A stretch of 64,000 nt of DNA from Telluribacter sp035998675 (GTDB lineage Bacteria; Bacteroidota; Bacteroidia; Cytophagales; Spirosomataceae), in assembly GCF_035998675.1 (NCBI RefSeq), contig NZ_DASYHI010000020.1, positions 930,001 to 994,000 on the forward strand, given 5' to 3'. The notes beneath the pieces were generated by a model. It was given only the letters and a program-made list of their open reading frames with translations. It made no database searches and was not told the origin of the DNA. A program made the translations under genes and the position numbers. Positions 42,755-51,266 of this stretch are shown piece by piece (position 1 is the stretch's first letter; each line of letters opens with the position of its first letter).

Positions 42755-44683
42755 ATGATGAAAAAGGTATTTATAGCAATAGTAGCTCTCTGCTTTTCAG
42801 AGCTGTACGCGCAGGTAACACCCCGGAACATTCTGGCTAAGAAGTATTCACAGGAACAGGTAAAGGAAGCCCTGATTCCGCGCAGTCAGTATAAGCCTTA
42901 CCCTACTACACCCGCAGAATGGAAAAAGGTAGTACCTGACTCCATCCTGAAAGCAGTAATCAAGGCCGGTGAAGCTTCTTTGAATTATAAATTTCAGCCG
43001 GTTTCCGCGACCGTTTCTCTGGATTTTGTACGCACCGGCGACCGCGAGAGGCACCGGGGCATTGCCTACAACAAGCGATACGCGCTTACCGATCTGCTAC
43101 TCGCCGAGAGTGTGGAAGACAAGGGTCGCTTCATAGAGGCTATACTGAATGGCTTATGGTCTATTTGTGAGGAGAGCTACTGGGGGGTACCCGCCCACAT
43201 ATCGGGTACCGGCCTGCCTGATGTGGAAAATCCGGTGGTGGACCTATTCAGCGCCGAAACCGCCGCTCTGCTGGGTCTGGCCGACTACTTCGTGGGTGCC
43301 AAGCTGGATGCCATTAACCCGCTGGTGCGCAAGCGTATCTACTACGAAACCAACCAGCGCATTTTCAGGCCTCTTCTCAACCACCCTGACCAGTACAAGT
43401 GGATGAGTAAAACGCAGCCCGTTAATAACTGGAACCCCTGGATCATGTCCAACTGGATCTCGGCCACGCTGATGCTAGAAAAAGATGAGGCCCGCCGGGC
43501 AGAAATGGTCCACCAATCCATGCTTGGTCTGGACCTGTACCTTAATGGACTAGGTGAAGACGGCGGCTGCGACGAAGGCCCCTCTTACTGGACGGCCGCC
43601 GGTGCCAGCGTATTTGATTGTCTGGAAATGCTTGGCGCGGCTACGAATAACAAAGTGAACATTTACGACCACCCGCTCATCCGGAACATGGGTGCCTATT
43701 TTTATAAAGTTCACATTGGCGGCCACTACTTTGTCAACTTCTCCGACGCGGACCCCAAGCTCCGGCCCGACGGCCTGCTGCTCTACCGCTTTGGCAAGGC
43801 TATTAATGACCCGCAGATGACGAGTATGGGGCAATGGGCAGTAAAGCAATTTCCGGAAGTAACTCTGGAACTAAACGGCCACCACCGCCCCCGCCGGATT
43901 GAGAACCTGCTCACGATCCGGGACTTACCGGCTTCGCCTCCCGCCTACGTACCCGTTCGGGACGCCTGGCTATCGGATATTGAGGTACTTACCGCCCGGA
44001 CATCCAACGGAATGTTCCTGGCTACCCACGGCGGACACAACGCCGAGAGCCACAACCACAACGACGTAGGTGACTTCCTGCTTTACGCCCACGGGGAACC
44101 GATCCTGATCGACGCCGGACGCGGCAACTACACCTCCCGTACCTTCTCGCCCCAGCGCTACGACCTGTGGTTTACGCAGTCGCAGCACCACAATGTACCC
44201 ATCGTCAACGGGCACGGCCAAAAGGCGGGCCGTGAGTTCGAGGCGAGCGGCGTGAACAGTACGATATCAGATAAGGAAGCAGCTCTGAATATGAATATCG
44301 CCAAAGCCTATCCGGCCGAAGCGGGTATTGACAACTGGAACCGAAAAGTAGCCCTCAACCGCCAGAAAAACCGGCTGGAAATAACCGATAAATATACCCT
44401 GAACCAAAAACCCGGCTCCATCCAGCAGGTATTCATGACGGTCTGTGAGGTAGATGCCAGCGTTCCCGGAACGGTGGTACTTACTACCCCGACCAAAAAG
44501 TCGTACGTGTTACATTATGATCCCAAAACATGGAGTGCCACTACCGAATTACCCTCTACCGACGGCATGGAGTACAGCAGTTTCAAAACCAAGTGGGACA
44601 GCCACCCGGTAAAGCGAATTCTGCTTACGAACAAATCTCTGAAAGCGACGGATCAGTTCATGTTTACGGTTGATGCCCGCTAA
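42755..44683 (+). CDS. Heparinase II/III-family protein, tandem copy 1
   Basis: About 642 residues. The start is ATG 42755 or 42758, directly after the stop of the preceding gene at 42751, so the two are cotranscribed. A signal peptide (KVFIAIVALCFSELYAQ) precedes the mature start VTPRNILAKKYS. The alpha-toroid has VNNWNPWIMSNWISATLMLE and GGCDEGPSYWTAAGASV. The C-terminal heparinase domain has GGHNAESHNHNDVGDFLLYA and IDAGRGNYTSRTFSPQRYD, including the conserved His-Asn-His-Asn-Asp cluster. It is closely related along its whole length to the next gene. Probably an exported lyase acting on uronic-acid-containing glycans. Confidence 0.87.
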   Translation: MMKKVFIAIVALCFSELYAQVTPRNILAKKYSQEQVKEALIPRSQYKPYPTTPAEWKKVVPDSILKAVIKAGEASLNYKFQPVSATVSLDFVRTGDRERHRGIAYNKRYALTDLLLAESVEDKGRFIEAILNGLWSICEESYWGVPAHISGTGLPDVENPVVDLFSAETAALLGLADYFVGAKLDAINPLVRKRIYYETNQRIFRPLLNHPDQYKWMSKTQPVNNWNPWIMSNWISATLMLEKDEARRAEMVHQSMLGLDLYLNGLGEDGGCDEGPSYWTAAGASVFDCLEMLGAATNNKVNIYDHPLIRNMGAYFYKVHIGGHYFVNFSDADPKLRPDGLLLYRFGKAINDPQMTSMGQWAVKQFPEVTLELNGHHRPRRIENLLTIRDLPASPPAYVPVRDAWLSDIEVLTARTSNGMFLATHGGHNAESHNHNDVGDFLLYAHGEPILIDAGRGNYTSRTFSPQRYDLWFTQSQHHNVPIVNGHGQKAGREFEASGVNSTISDKEAALNMNIAKAYPAEAGIDNWNRKVALNRQKNRLEITDKYTLNQKPGSIQQVFMTVCEVDASVPGTVVLTTPTKKSYVLHYDPKTWSATTELPSTDGMEYSSFKTKWDSHPVKRILLTNKSLKATDQFMFTVDAR

Positions 44684-44725
44684 GCCCTTACTAAACTATA
44701 TTCTTATTCCTACTCCCTGGTTATC

Positions 44726-46657
44726 ATGAAAAAACTATTAGTACTTACCTTCTTCCTTACCAGTTGTCTCCTGGTGCAGGCGCAAATCACACCCCGAAAC
44801 ATACTGGCCCAAAAGTATTCTCCCGAGCAGGTAAAACAGGCTCTGGTGGCGCATGGCCAGTACAAGCCCTACCCCACTACCGCCTCCGGGTGGAAAGCTG
44901 CTGTGCCCGATTCGGTGATGAAAAAAATAATTCAAACCGGAGAAGAACGACTCAGTTACACTTTTGAACCCATCACGGCTTCGGTTTCGCTGGACTACAA
45001 ACGTTCAGGCGATCGTGAACGGCACAGTGGTATCTCTTTTGGCAAGCGCAACGCCCTGATGGAGTTGATCCTGGCCGAAAGTATGGAGGACAAGGGGCGT
45101 TTTACCGAAGCGATCCTGAACGGGCTGTGGTCCATCTGCGAAGAGAGTTTCTGGGGGGTACCCGCCCATATTTCCAGCACGGGTCTGCCCGATGTGGAGA
45201 AGCCCGTCGTCGACCTGTTTGCTGCCGAAACGGCCGCCTTGCTGGGGTTGGCTGACTACTTTGTGGGTGACAAGCTGGACAAAATAAATCCGCTGGTGCG
45301 CAAGCGCATTTACCACGAAACCAACGAACGCCTGTTCACTCCCATGCTTACCCACGGGGATGAGTACGGTTGGAATAGTCCGACCCGCGCGGTTAATAAC
45401 TGGAATCCCTGGATCATGTCCAATTGGATATCGGCCACCCTGATGCTGGAAAAGGATGAAAGCCGCCGGGCTGCCATGATCCATAACTCCATGACCGACC
45501 TGGACCGGTACCTGAACAGCCTGGGCGATGACGGCGGCTGCGACGAGGGCCCCAGCTACTGGACCGCCGCCGGGGCCAGCGTGTACGACTGCCTCGAACT
45601 ACTAAGTGCGGCCACGAAAAACAAAGTGAATATTTACGAGCATCCCCTGATCCAAAACATGGGGGCTTATTTTTACAAAGTACACATTGACGGGAATTAC
45701 TTCGTGAATTTTGCTGACGCTGACCCCAAACTCATCCCCGACGGCCTGTTGCTGTACCGCTTCGGAAATGCCCTGAACGACGAGCGCATGGTGAATATGG
45801 GAAGATGGGCCGTGGGCCGGTTTCCCGAGCGGGCTTTGGCCGTAACGGGCTTTCACCGCTTTCGTTCGATTGAAAATTTGCTGACCGCTAAAAAAATTGA
45901 TAAGACCCTGCCTTCCTACGATAAGGTACAGGATGCCTGGCTATCCGATATAGAGGTACTTACGGCGCGCGATGCGGATACTGATTTCTTCCTGGCTACC
46001 CACGGCGGGCACAACGCCGAAAGCCACAACCATAACGATGTGGGCGACTTCCTGCTCTATTCCAAAGGCGAACCGGTGATCATTGATGCCGGACGCGGCA
46101 ACTACACCGCCCGCACCTTTTCGCCCCAACGGTACGAGCTGTGGTTTACGCAGTCTAACTACCACAACCTGCCCATCATCAACGGTCAGGGACAGAAAGC
46201 CGGCCGACAGTACGAAGCCACCGACGCAGGCAGTATCATCAACGACAAGGTAGCTTCCCTGACAATGAACATAGCCAAAGCCTATCCTGCCGAGGCCGGG
46301 GTAGCGAACTGGAAACGCCAGGTAGCTCTGAACCGGGCCAAAAATCAGGTGGAAATAACGGATGAATACGAGATGCAGCAAAAGCCTACTTCCATCCAGG
46401 AGGTGTTTATGACCATTGCCGAGGTAGATACGTCAACACCCGGACAAGTTAAACTGACTACGCCCGGCAAGCAGTCGTTTGTACTTCGGTACGACCCGAA
46501 AAAATGGAGCGCGTCCACTGATTTTCCTTCTACGGATGGAATGGAGTACCGGAGCTTTAAAACGAAGTGGGACAGTCATCCGGTGCAGCGGATCTTGCTT
46601 ACCAGTAAGGATCTTTCACAGAAGGGGAAGCATAACTTTGTACTTAGCAGAAACTAA
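44726..46657 (+). CDS. Heparinase II/III-family protein, tandem copy 2
   Basis: A 643-residue protein with signal peptide KLLVLTFFLTSCLLVQAQ and the same domain plan as the preceding gene. The two align end to end without visible large gaps: ITPRNILAQKYSPEQVKQAL, VNNWNPWIMSNWISATLMLE, GGHNAESHNHNDVGDFLLYS and IDAGRGNYTARTFSPQRYE. The catalytic His/Asn cluster is intact in both. It starts 42 bp after copy 1 and is followed by a terminator. A tandem duplication with divergence, perhaps to a different linkage or sulfation pattern, is the simplest explanation. Confidence 0.87.
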   Translation: MKKLLVLTFFLTSCLLVQAQITPRNILAQKYSPEQVKQALVAHGQYKPYPTTASGWKAAVPDSVMKKIIQTGEERLSYTFEPITASVSLDYKRSGDRERHSGISFGKRNALMELILAESMEDKGRFTEAILNGLWSICEESFWGVPAHISSTGLPDVEKPVVDLFAAETAALLGLADYFVGDKLDKINPLVRKRIYHETNERLFTPMLTHGDEYGWNSPTRAVNNWNPWIMSNWISATLMLEKDESRRAAMIHNSMTDLDRYLNSLGDDGGCDEGPSYWTAAGASVYDCLELLSAATKNKVNIYEHPLIQNMGAYFYKVHIDGNYFVNFADADPKLIPDGLLLYRFGNALNDERMVNMGRWAVGRFPERALAVTGFHRFRSIENLLTAKKIDKTLPSYDKVQDAWLSDIEVLTARDADTDFFLATHGGHNAESHNHNDVGDFLLYSKGEPVIIDAGRGNYTARTFSPQRYELWFTQSNYHNLPIINGQGQKAGRQYEATDAGSIINDKVASLTMNIAKAYPAEAGVANWKRQVALNRAKNQVEITDEYEMQQKPTSIQEVFMTIAEVDTSTPGQVKLTTPGKQSFVLRYDPKKWSASTDFPSTDGMEYRSFKTKWDSHPVQRILLTSKDLSQKGKHNFVLSRN

Positions 46658-46684
46658 GCAGGCTATTAGTACGACCTGCCAAAG

Positions 46685-46718
46685 GCCGGTAAGGGTACTC
46701 ATCCTTACCGGCTTTTTT
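46685..46718. terminator. Terminator between convergent genes
   Basis: GCCGGTAAGG (46685-46694) and CCTTACCGGC (46703-46712) form a perfect 10-bp stem followed by TTTTTT on the plus strand. It ends the heparinase transcript and lies just before the convergent gene's stop. Confidence 0.85.
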
Positions 46719-46723
46719 ATCAC

Positions 46724-47737
46724 CTACCACCCCGCTACCTTGTAAATCTTTTCCTGTACATCCAGGTTCTGCAGGTACTCTTTACCTGAGGTTTCAAAGG
46801 GCTGGTCGTGCAGGAGGCAGTCCACAAAATGCCGCTGGCAGAAGTACACGCAGTCCCCGGCAAAATTGCGGTCGTGGTGCTCGTAGTGATGCTGGTAGGC
46901 AGGCTGGCCCAGCGGCCTGACCCGAATGGCACCATCTCCCGTGAGTTCGATACTGCCGCCGTTGAGGTCCAGGAGCAGGCTGTCGGCAAAGGTATAGCGG
47001 GGATTAGGGTACCGGCTTTCGTTGTAGCGGCTCATATCCAGCGTCGCCCGGCTCCCATTCTCCGTCGTCAGTACTACTAGTCCACTGTCTTCACCCGCTA
47101 TTTCCGGATTTCGGCGCGTCAGGTCTGCTGCTACCGATACTACTTCACTGCCGCTCAGAAACCGAACGACATCAATCAAATGTACACCAGTTTCGTAGAT
47201 GAGCAGGCGGGGGTAGGTACGGAAGTACGGTTGTCGGCTCTTATAGGCGTCGGGCTGCCAGCCGTCGCCCATGCGCATCCGCCAGTAGATACTGTAAAGT
47301 CGGTCGCCCACTACCTTTTCGTCGAGTAGTTGCCGGATGGCCCGGTGCCAGGGCTGAAACCGGAAATTTTCGTGTACCATCAACCGTACTCCCTGCTCAT
47401 GGGCGAGGGTTACCAGCTGTTCGGCTTCTTTCAAAGTGGGCGCCAGCGGTTTCTGACAGATAATGGCCCGCCCGTGCGTTGAGGCCAGCCGGACCAGTTC
47501 CAGGTGCGAAGCCGGTGGCGTGGCAATATCTACAAAGTCAGAGTTGACCCGCGCCAGCGCCTTTTCCAGGTCTGAAAAAATTGCACCCGTAAATCTCCAT
47601 CTTTCAGCAAAGGCGGCGGCTTTGGTCAGGTCAGCATCGCAGAGGGCCACCAGTTCCACCTCGGGCATACGCTGCCAGGCTTCCATGTGAAACTGGCTGA
47701 AGTACCCGCAGCCTACCAGTATCCCTTTTATTTTCAT
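46724..47737 (-). CDS. Gfo/Idh/MocA family oxidoreductase (cytoplasmic)
   Basis: About 337 residues. ATG 47737 is preferred to a TTG two codons upstream. There is no signal peptide, unlike the two Tat-exported relatives in this window. The Rossmann motif is KGILVGCGYFSQFHMEAW. The catalytic Lys is in IICQKPLAPTLKEA. A conserved C-terminal-domain segment is LIYETGVHLIDVVRFLSGSE. It probably oxidises or reduces a sugar or sugar acid released from the glycan. It is the most distal gene of a minus-strand cluster with the next three genes. Confidence 0.85.
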   Translation of the reverse strand: MKIKGILVGCGYFSQFHMEAWQRMPEVELVALCDADLTKAAAFAERWRFTGAIFSDLEKALARVNSDFVDIATPPASHLELVRLASTHGRAIICQKPLAPTLKEAEQLVTLAHEQGVRLMVHENFRFQPWHRAIRQLLDEKVVGDRLYSIYWRMRMGDGWQPDAYKSRQPYFRTYPRLLIYETGVHLIDVVRFLSGSEVVSVAADLTRRNPEIAGEDSGLVVLTTENGSRATLDMSRYNESRYPNPRYTFADSLLLDLNGGSIELTGDGAIRVRPLGQPAYQHHYEHHDRNFAGDCVYFCQRHFVDCLLHDQPFETSGKEYLQNLDVQEKIYKVAGW

Positions 47738-47753
47738 GGGCAAAGCCGTTTAC

Positions 47754-48404
47754 TCAATTCGGAACATACTCTTTGTCCAACGTCAGCAGAAAAGAGTCCA
47801 TCCGGAAACCATCTTCCCGCATGGAGAATAAAACTTCGTGCTCACCGGCAGTAGGTACATCAAGGTAGATGAGGTACGGCACGCCGCAATGTACCTCCTG
47901 CGTCCGTTGCCGGTTGGACCAGGTCCATTTGTTTTTGCCTTCGCACCACTGCAGGCGCTGACCACTCTCGGGCCAGGTACCGTTCAGTCCGGCGTGTACA
48001 CCGTTATCTTCGCTACCGGTCGAATAGGCCTTTACCCACAGGTAGTACCGGCCCGGCTTTTTGAACTGTACTTTGTAGCTCAATACCGCCATTTCACCGG
48101 GCTTATTCGAAAAATTTATTCCGTTGGTGAGCTTGTCGTCGTGGGTAGTGCGGGTGTCCGGCAGGCAGTGCAGGTAGGTACCTCCTCCCGCCTGGCGCGC
48201 AATGGCTACCACGGCCGGGTCGTCCGAACGGGTGTCTTTCACCTGCCATTTGCGGACACCGTCGGAGGTTTGTTGTTTGAAGCTCTCCGCTTCCTGATAA
48301 ACAGCATCGGCTGGCATGGCGGCGGGTGCCTGCTGGGCCAGACCGGCGGAACTTACCAAGGCCGCAAGCATGGAAGGGTACAGTAGTTTCTGGATGTTTT
48401 TCAT
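47754..48404 (-). CDS. Secreted protein resembling the C-terminal domain of GH115 enzymes
   Basis: A 216-residue protein with a signal peptide (LYPSMLAALVSSAGLAQ). The body, with YYLWVKAYSTGSEDNGVHAG, QWCEGKNKWTWSNRQRTQEV and VLFSMREDGFRMDSFLLT, resembles the beta-sandwich found at the C-terminus of GH115 alpha-glucuronidases. It occurs here as a free-standing module, without the catalytic part. A carbohydrate-binding role is inferred. It is followed closely by the Gfo/Idh/MocA gene. Confidence 0.65.
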   Translation of the reverse strand: MKNIQKLLYPSMLAALVSSAGLAQQAPAAMPADAVYQEAESFKQQTSDGVRKWQVKDTRSDDPAVVAIARQAGGGTYLHCLPDTRTTHDDKLTNGINFSNKPGEMAVLSYKVQFKKPGRYYLWVKAYSTGSEDNGVHAGLNGTWPESGQRLQWCEGKNKWTWSNRQRTQEVHCGVPYLIYLDVPTAGEHEVLFSMREDGFRMDSFLLTLDKEYVPN

Positions 48405-48549
48405 ACTTATTTTTAGTTCTTTCTGTTACCAAATCGTTATAAAGAGTTTTGACACGGAGTTTAGAAAGTCTTTTTCAAGTACCCGGCAACACTCCGAAAT
48501 CAGCCATTTTTTACCAGATAGTTAAACCTTTCGGTAGTACTGTATTTCC

Positions 48550-49629
48550 CTACTTTCCCTCAGTCATTTTTTTCAGGAGGTCAAAAAAGCCTTTTTTGCG
48601 ACTACTGGTAATGCCCCAACTGGCCGGCATGCTCTGGTAGCCCTCTTCAAAGCCTTCGTCTTTCATGCGGTAGTCGAAGTACCCCCAGGAAGCATGGGCT
48701 TTGGTGGCGGCGATGAAATTGTTGTAGGGTTTGTCAAAATCAAAATGGTCGTCTTCGTTGAAGACAATGGGTTCACCCTTGTAGTTAGGTTTGGCCTTGA
48801 TAATGCGTACCATCTCTTCGATCCGGGCGGGGTCTTTTACCCCGTTGCCGTGTACGAGCACAAAATCATTTACCGCCAGCACGTTATCCACGGGGATGAA
48901 GCCTCCGCCAAAACTGGTTGAAACCAGCAAACGGCGGCCGTTGCGGTTCATGGATTTTACCAGACTGATCAACTCGTGTACCCGCTCGGGTTTCAGGATT
49001 GCATGATCGTACCGGACATTACTTTCGTTGTTTACTTCCACCAGCACGTTACGGTAGTTTTTGTCCAGGAGCCAGTTGGTCACGTTTTTCACCGCATTAA
49101 TTACGGCTGCCTCGTCTTTCAGGCGTTCGTCCTGCCCAAAATAGAAGTACCCCAGCATTACCACCATCCCCAGCTCGTCGGCTTTGTCCAGGATTTTCTC
49201 CATCCGTTTCATGTAGGCCTCGTCCAGGGAGCCGTCGGGTCTGATGGCGGAGTTGATCCAGGGCTGCTCTTTGGAGTACCCCTGCGGACTACCGCCCTGC
49301 AGGTTCATCGTGAAGGCCAGCAGGCCGTGCTTTCTCCATTCGGGCATGGCCGCTACAAACTCACGGGTATTGCGGTCGGCATCCCAGGTACCCGTGTCGG
49401 CGTACTTCCACATGCTGCGGGTTTCGGCGTTGAGGTCGTCGTAGATACCCTGTACCATGCGGGAATTGGGCAGGAGGCCTTCCAGCCGCATTCCCTCGTA
49501 GGTCTTGCCTTTCAGGGTGACTTTGTTGTTGATGTAAAAATCTTCTCCTTTGATGGAAACTTCGGTTTTGCGTTTCTGGGCAACTGCCACCGTACTCAGC
49601 AACAGCAGGACAACAAGTAATTTTTTCAT
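48550..49629 (-). CDS. Secreted TIM-barrel glycoside hydrolase-like protein (GH5-type)
   Basis: A 359-residue protein with a signal peptide (KKLLVVLLLLSTVAVAQ). The pattern fits a cellulase-type clan A barrel. The candidate acid/base Glu lies in NVLVEVNNESNV after strand 4, and the candidate nucleophile Glu in EPIVFNEDDHFDF after strand 7. A substrate-binding region is FTMNLQGGSPQGY. The exact family cannot be fixed from reading alone. It lies in a minus-strand cluster with a transporter upstream and a binding-module protein downstream. Confidence 0.7.
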   Translation of the reverse strand: MKKLLVVLLLLSTVAVAQKRKTEVSIKGEDFYINNKVTLKGKTYEGMRLEGLLPNSRMVQGIYDDLNAETRSMWKYADTGTWDADRNTREFVAAMPEWRKHGLLAFTMNLQGGSPQGYSKEQPWINSAIRPDGSLDEAYMKRMEKILDKADELGMVVMLGYFYFGQDERLKDEAAVINAVKNVTNWLLDKNYRNVLVEVNNESNVRYDHAILKPERVHELISLVKSMNRNGRRLLVSTSFGGGFIPVDNVLAVNDFVLVHGNGVKDPARIEEMVRIIKAKPNYKGEPIVFNEDDHFDFDKPYNNFIAATKAHASWGYFDYRMKDEGFEEGYQSMPASWGITSSRKKGFFDLLKKMTEGK

Positions 49630-49662
49630 TGCAAATTCTGGTTAATTGTTCAGGATACTAAA

Positions 49663-50898
49663 TCAGTCAATCGTCCACCGCATGCGCAGCCACATGGCTA
49701 CGGCGGCAATATTCAGCAGGGCACCCGTCAGGAAAAAGGGGGTTACGCTCCCGCTCCAGGCAAACAGGTAGGGAAAAGCCAGGCTGGTCAGAAAAGCGCC
49801 CAGGTTACCGGCCATATTCATAGTACCCGATATCAACCCGGACTGGGCTTTGCCAATATCCACGCACAGGGCCCAGGAGGGCGGCAGGGTCATATCGGCC
49901 CCCAGCAGGGCTATTGCCAGAAAAGCCACGGCCCCTACTACCTCTTCCTGATAAATACTGCCCACCAGCCCGCCCGCCGCCAGGGTAAAGCCTACCATAG
50001 CCGGGATAGTCCGGGACCAGCGCTGGTGTCCTTTCCGGTACAAATGGTCAATCCATCCCCCCGACAGCCAACTGCCCGCCGCTCCGGCCAGTAAAGGCAG
50101 CGACGCCAGCCAACCGGCCTGGGTCGCCTCCAGCTGGTAGGTACGCTGCAGGTGCGGATACAGCCAGGTCAGGGCAAAAAAGAAAGTAAAATTGGAACAG
50201 AAGTACTGCCCCATAACCGGCCAGATAATCCGCTGGCGCAGCAGTTGCCGCAGGGTTATTTTTGGTTGGGCGATTTTTACATTCGCCGACTGCCGTTGCG
50301 CCAGAATCAGGTCCTTTTCCCGGCTCGATAGCCGGGGGTGTTCTTCGGGCAAATCCCGAAAGAAAAACCACCATAGTAAAGCCCATACGATACCCATTCC
50401 GCCCAGGATACCAAACGAAGCCCGCCAGCCGAGCCACTGGATGAGGGAGGCAATAAAGGGCAAAGCCAGCGCCGCCCCCAGCCGGGAACCGGAAAAATTG
50501 ATTCCTGTAATTAATCCCCGCTCCCGTACCGGAAACCAGGAGTAGGTGGCCCGGGCAATACCCGGAAAAGCACCCGCTTCGCCCGCGCCAAAGAAAAATC
50601 GCAGGAAAAGCAACGAAATAAAATTCCAGCTCAGGCCGGTCAGTGCCGTCAGCAACGACCAGAATGATACAATGCCCGCCAGCATACGCCGGGGCCCCAA
50701 GCGGTCGACCCAGGAACCCGAGGGGGTTTGAAACAAGGCATACCCCAGGGAAAACGCCGCCAGTACCCAGCCCATCTGCTGGTCGCTAAGGTCTAGTTCC
50801 TGGGCAATGGGGTTTTTCGCTACCGAGATACACACCCGGTCGATGTACAGCAAAAGTGCCAGCAGGAAGGTACCCACAACAATCAGATAGCGAAGCAT
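49663..50898 (-). CDS. MFS transporter, anion:cation symporter type (hexuronate-transporter-like)
   Basis: A 411-residue membrane protein with about 12 hydrophobic segments. The N-terminal segment has LLYIDRVCISVAKNPIAQ, followed by the MFS loop motif DRLGPRRMLAG and the family-typical FFFGAGEAGAFPGIARATYS. This is the pattern of the ACS family, whose members carry hexuronates, glucarate and related sugar acids. It would take up the products of the surface lyases. It is the first gene of a minus-strand cluster. Confidence 0.85.
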   Translation of the reverse strand: MLRYLIVVGTFLLALLLYIDRVCISVAKNPIAQELDLSDQQMGWVLAAFSLGYALFQTPSGSWVDRLGPRRMLAGIVSFWSLLTALTGLSWNFISLLFLRFFFGAGEAGAFPGIARATYSWFPVRERGLITGINFSGSRLGAALALPFIASLIQWLGWRASFGILGGMGIVWALLWWFFFRDLPEEHPRLSSREKDLILAQRQSANVKIAQPKITLRQLLRQRIIWPVMGQYFCSNFTFFFALTWLYPHLQRTYQLEATQAGWLASLPLLAGAAGSWLSGGWIDHLYRKGHQRWSRTIPAMVGFTLAAGGLVGSIYQEEVVGAVAFLAIALLGADMTLPPSWALCVDIGKAQSGLISGTMNMAGNLGAFLTSLAFPYLFAWSGSVTPFFLTGALLNIAAVAMWLRMRWTID

Positions 50899-51266
50899 GA
50901 GGGAGGCTATTAGTTATGATTTTTGAATCAATAGTGTACGAAGGAAAAATTTTTGGCCAAAGAGCGGCCCCGGAGGCGGACGGCCGCTGCCGGGCCAAAC
51001 TTTAGTAGCAAGTTAACGATTAGGAGAGATTTAAGCCCCAGCGGGGCGACTCCTTTAATTACATGTGCCGCTGCCACGGTGGCCGCTCCTACGGAGCTTG
51101 ATTTATAATTTTTACGCTGTTTCTACTAAGATACCGCCCCTCTGGGGCTTAACTAGAATTCCTTCGTACACTCCTACTTGTGAATTCTGAATTAGATCAC
51201 AAATGCTTTTACCAATCGTCACAGCTTTTGGTGCCGCCGGTGCTTTATTTTATTAGTATGATGAAT
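50899..51266. other. Intergenic region with REP-like element
   Basis: About 370 bp upstream of the MFS gene and after the kinase gene of the neighbouring operon. It contains a 122-bp inverted-repeat element (51031-51152) and a GC-rich palindromic stretch near 50966-50998. No gene seen. Confidence 0.6.
51031..51152. repeat. REP/MITE-like element bounded by imperfect inverted repeats
   Basis: The left end TTAAGCCCCAGCGGGGCG (51031-51048) and the right end CGCCCCTCTGGGGCTTAA (51135-51152) are inverted copies with two differences. Inside is a GCTCC-TAC-GGAGC hairpin. Each end is itself palindromic (GCCCC...GGGGC). This design is typical of short non-coding palindromic repeats dispersed in Cytophagales genomes. 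Confidence 0.7.
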
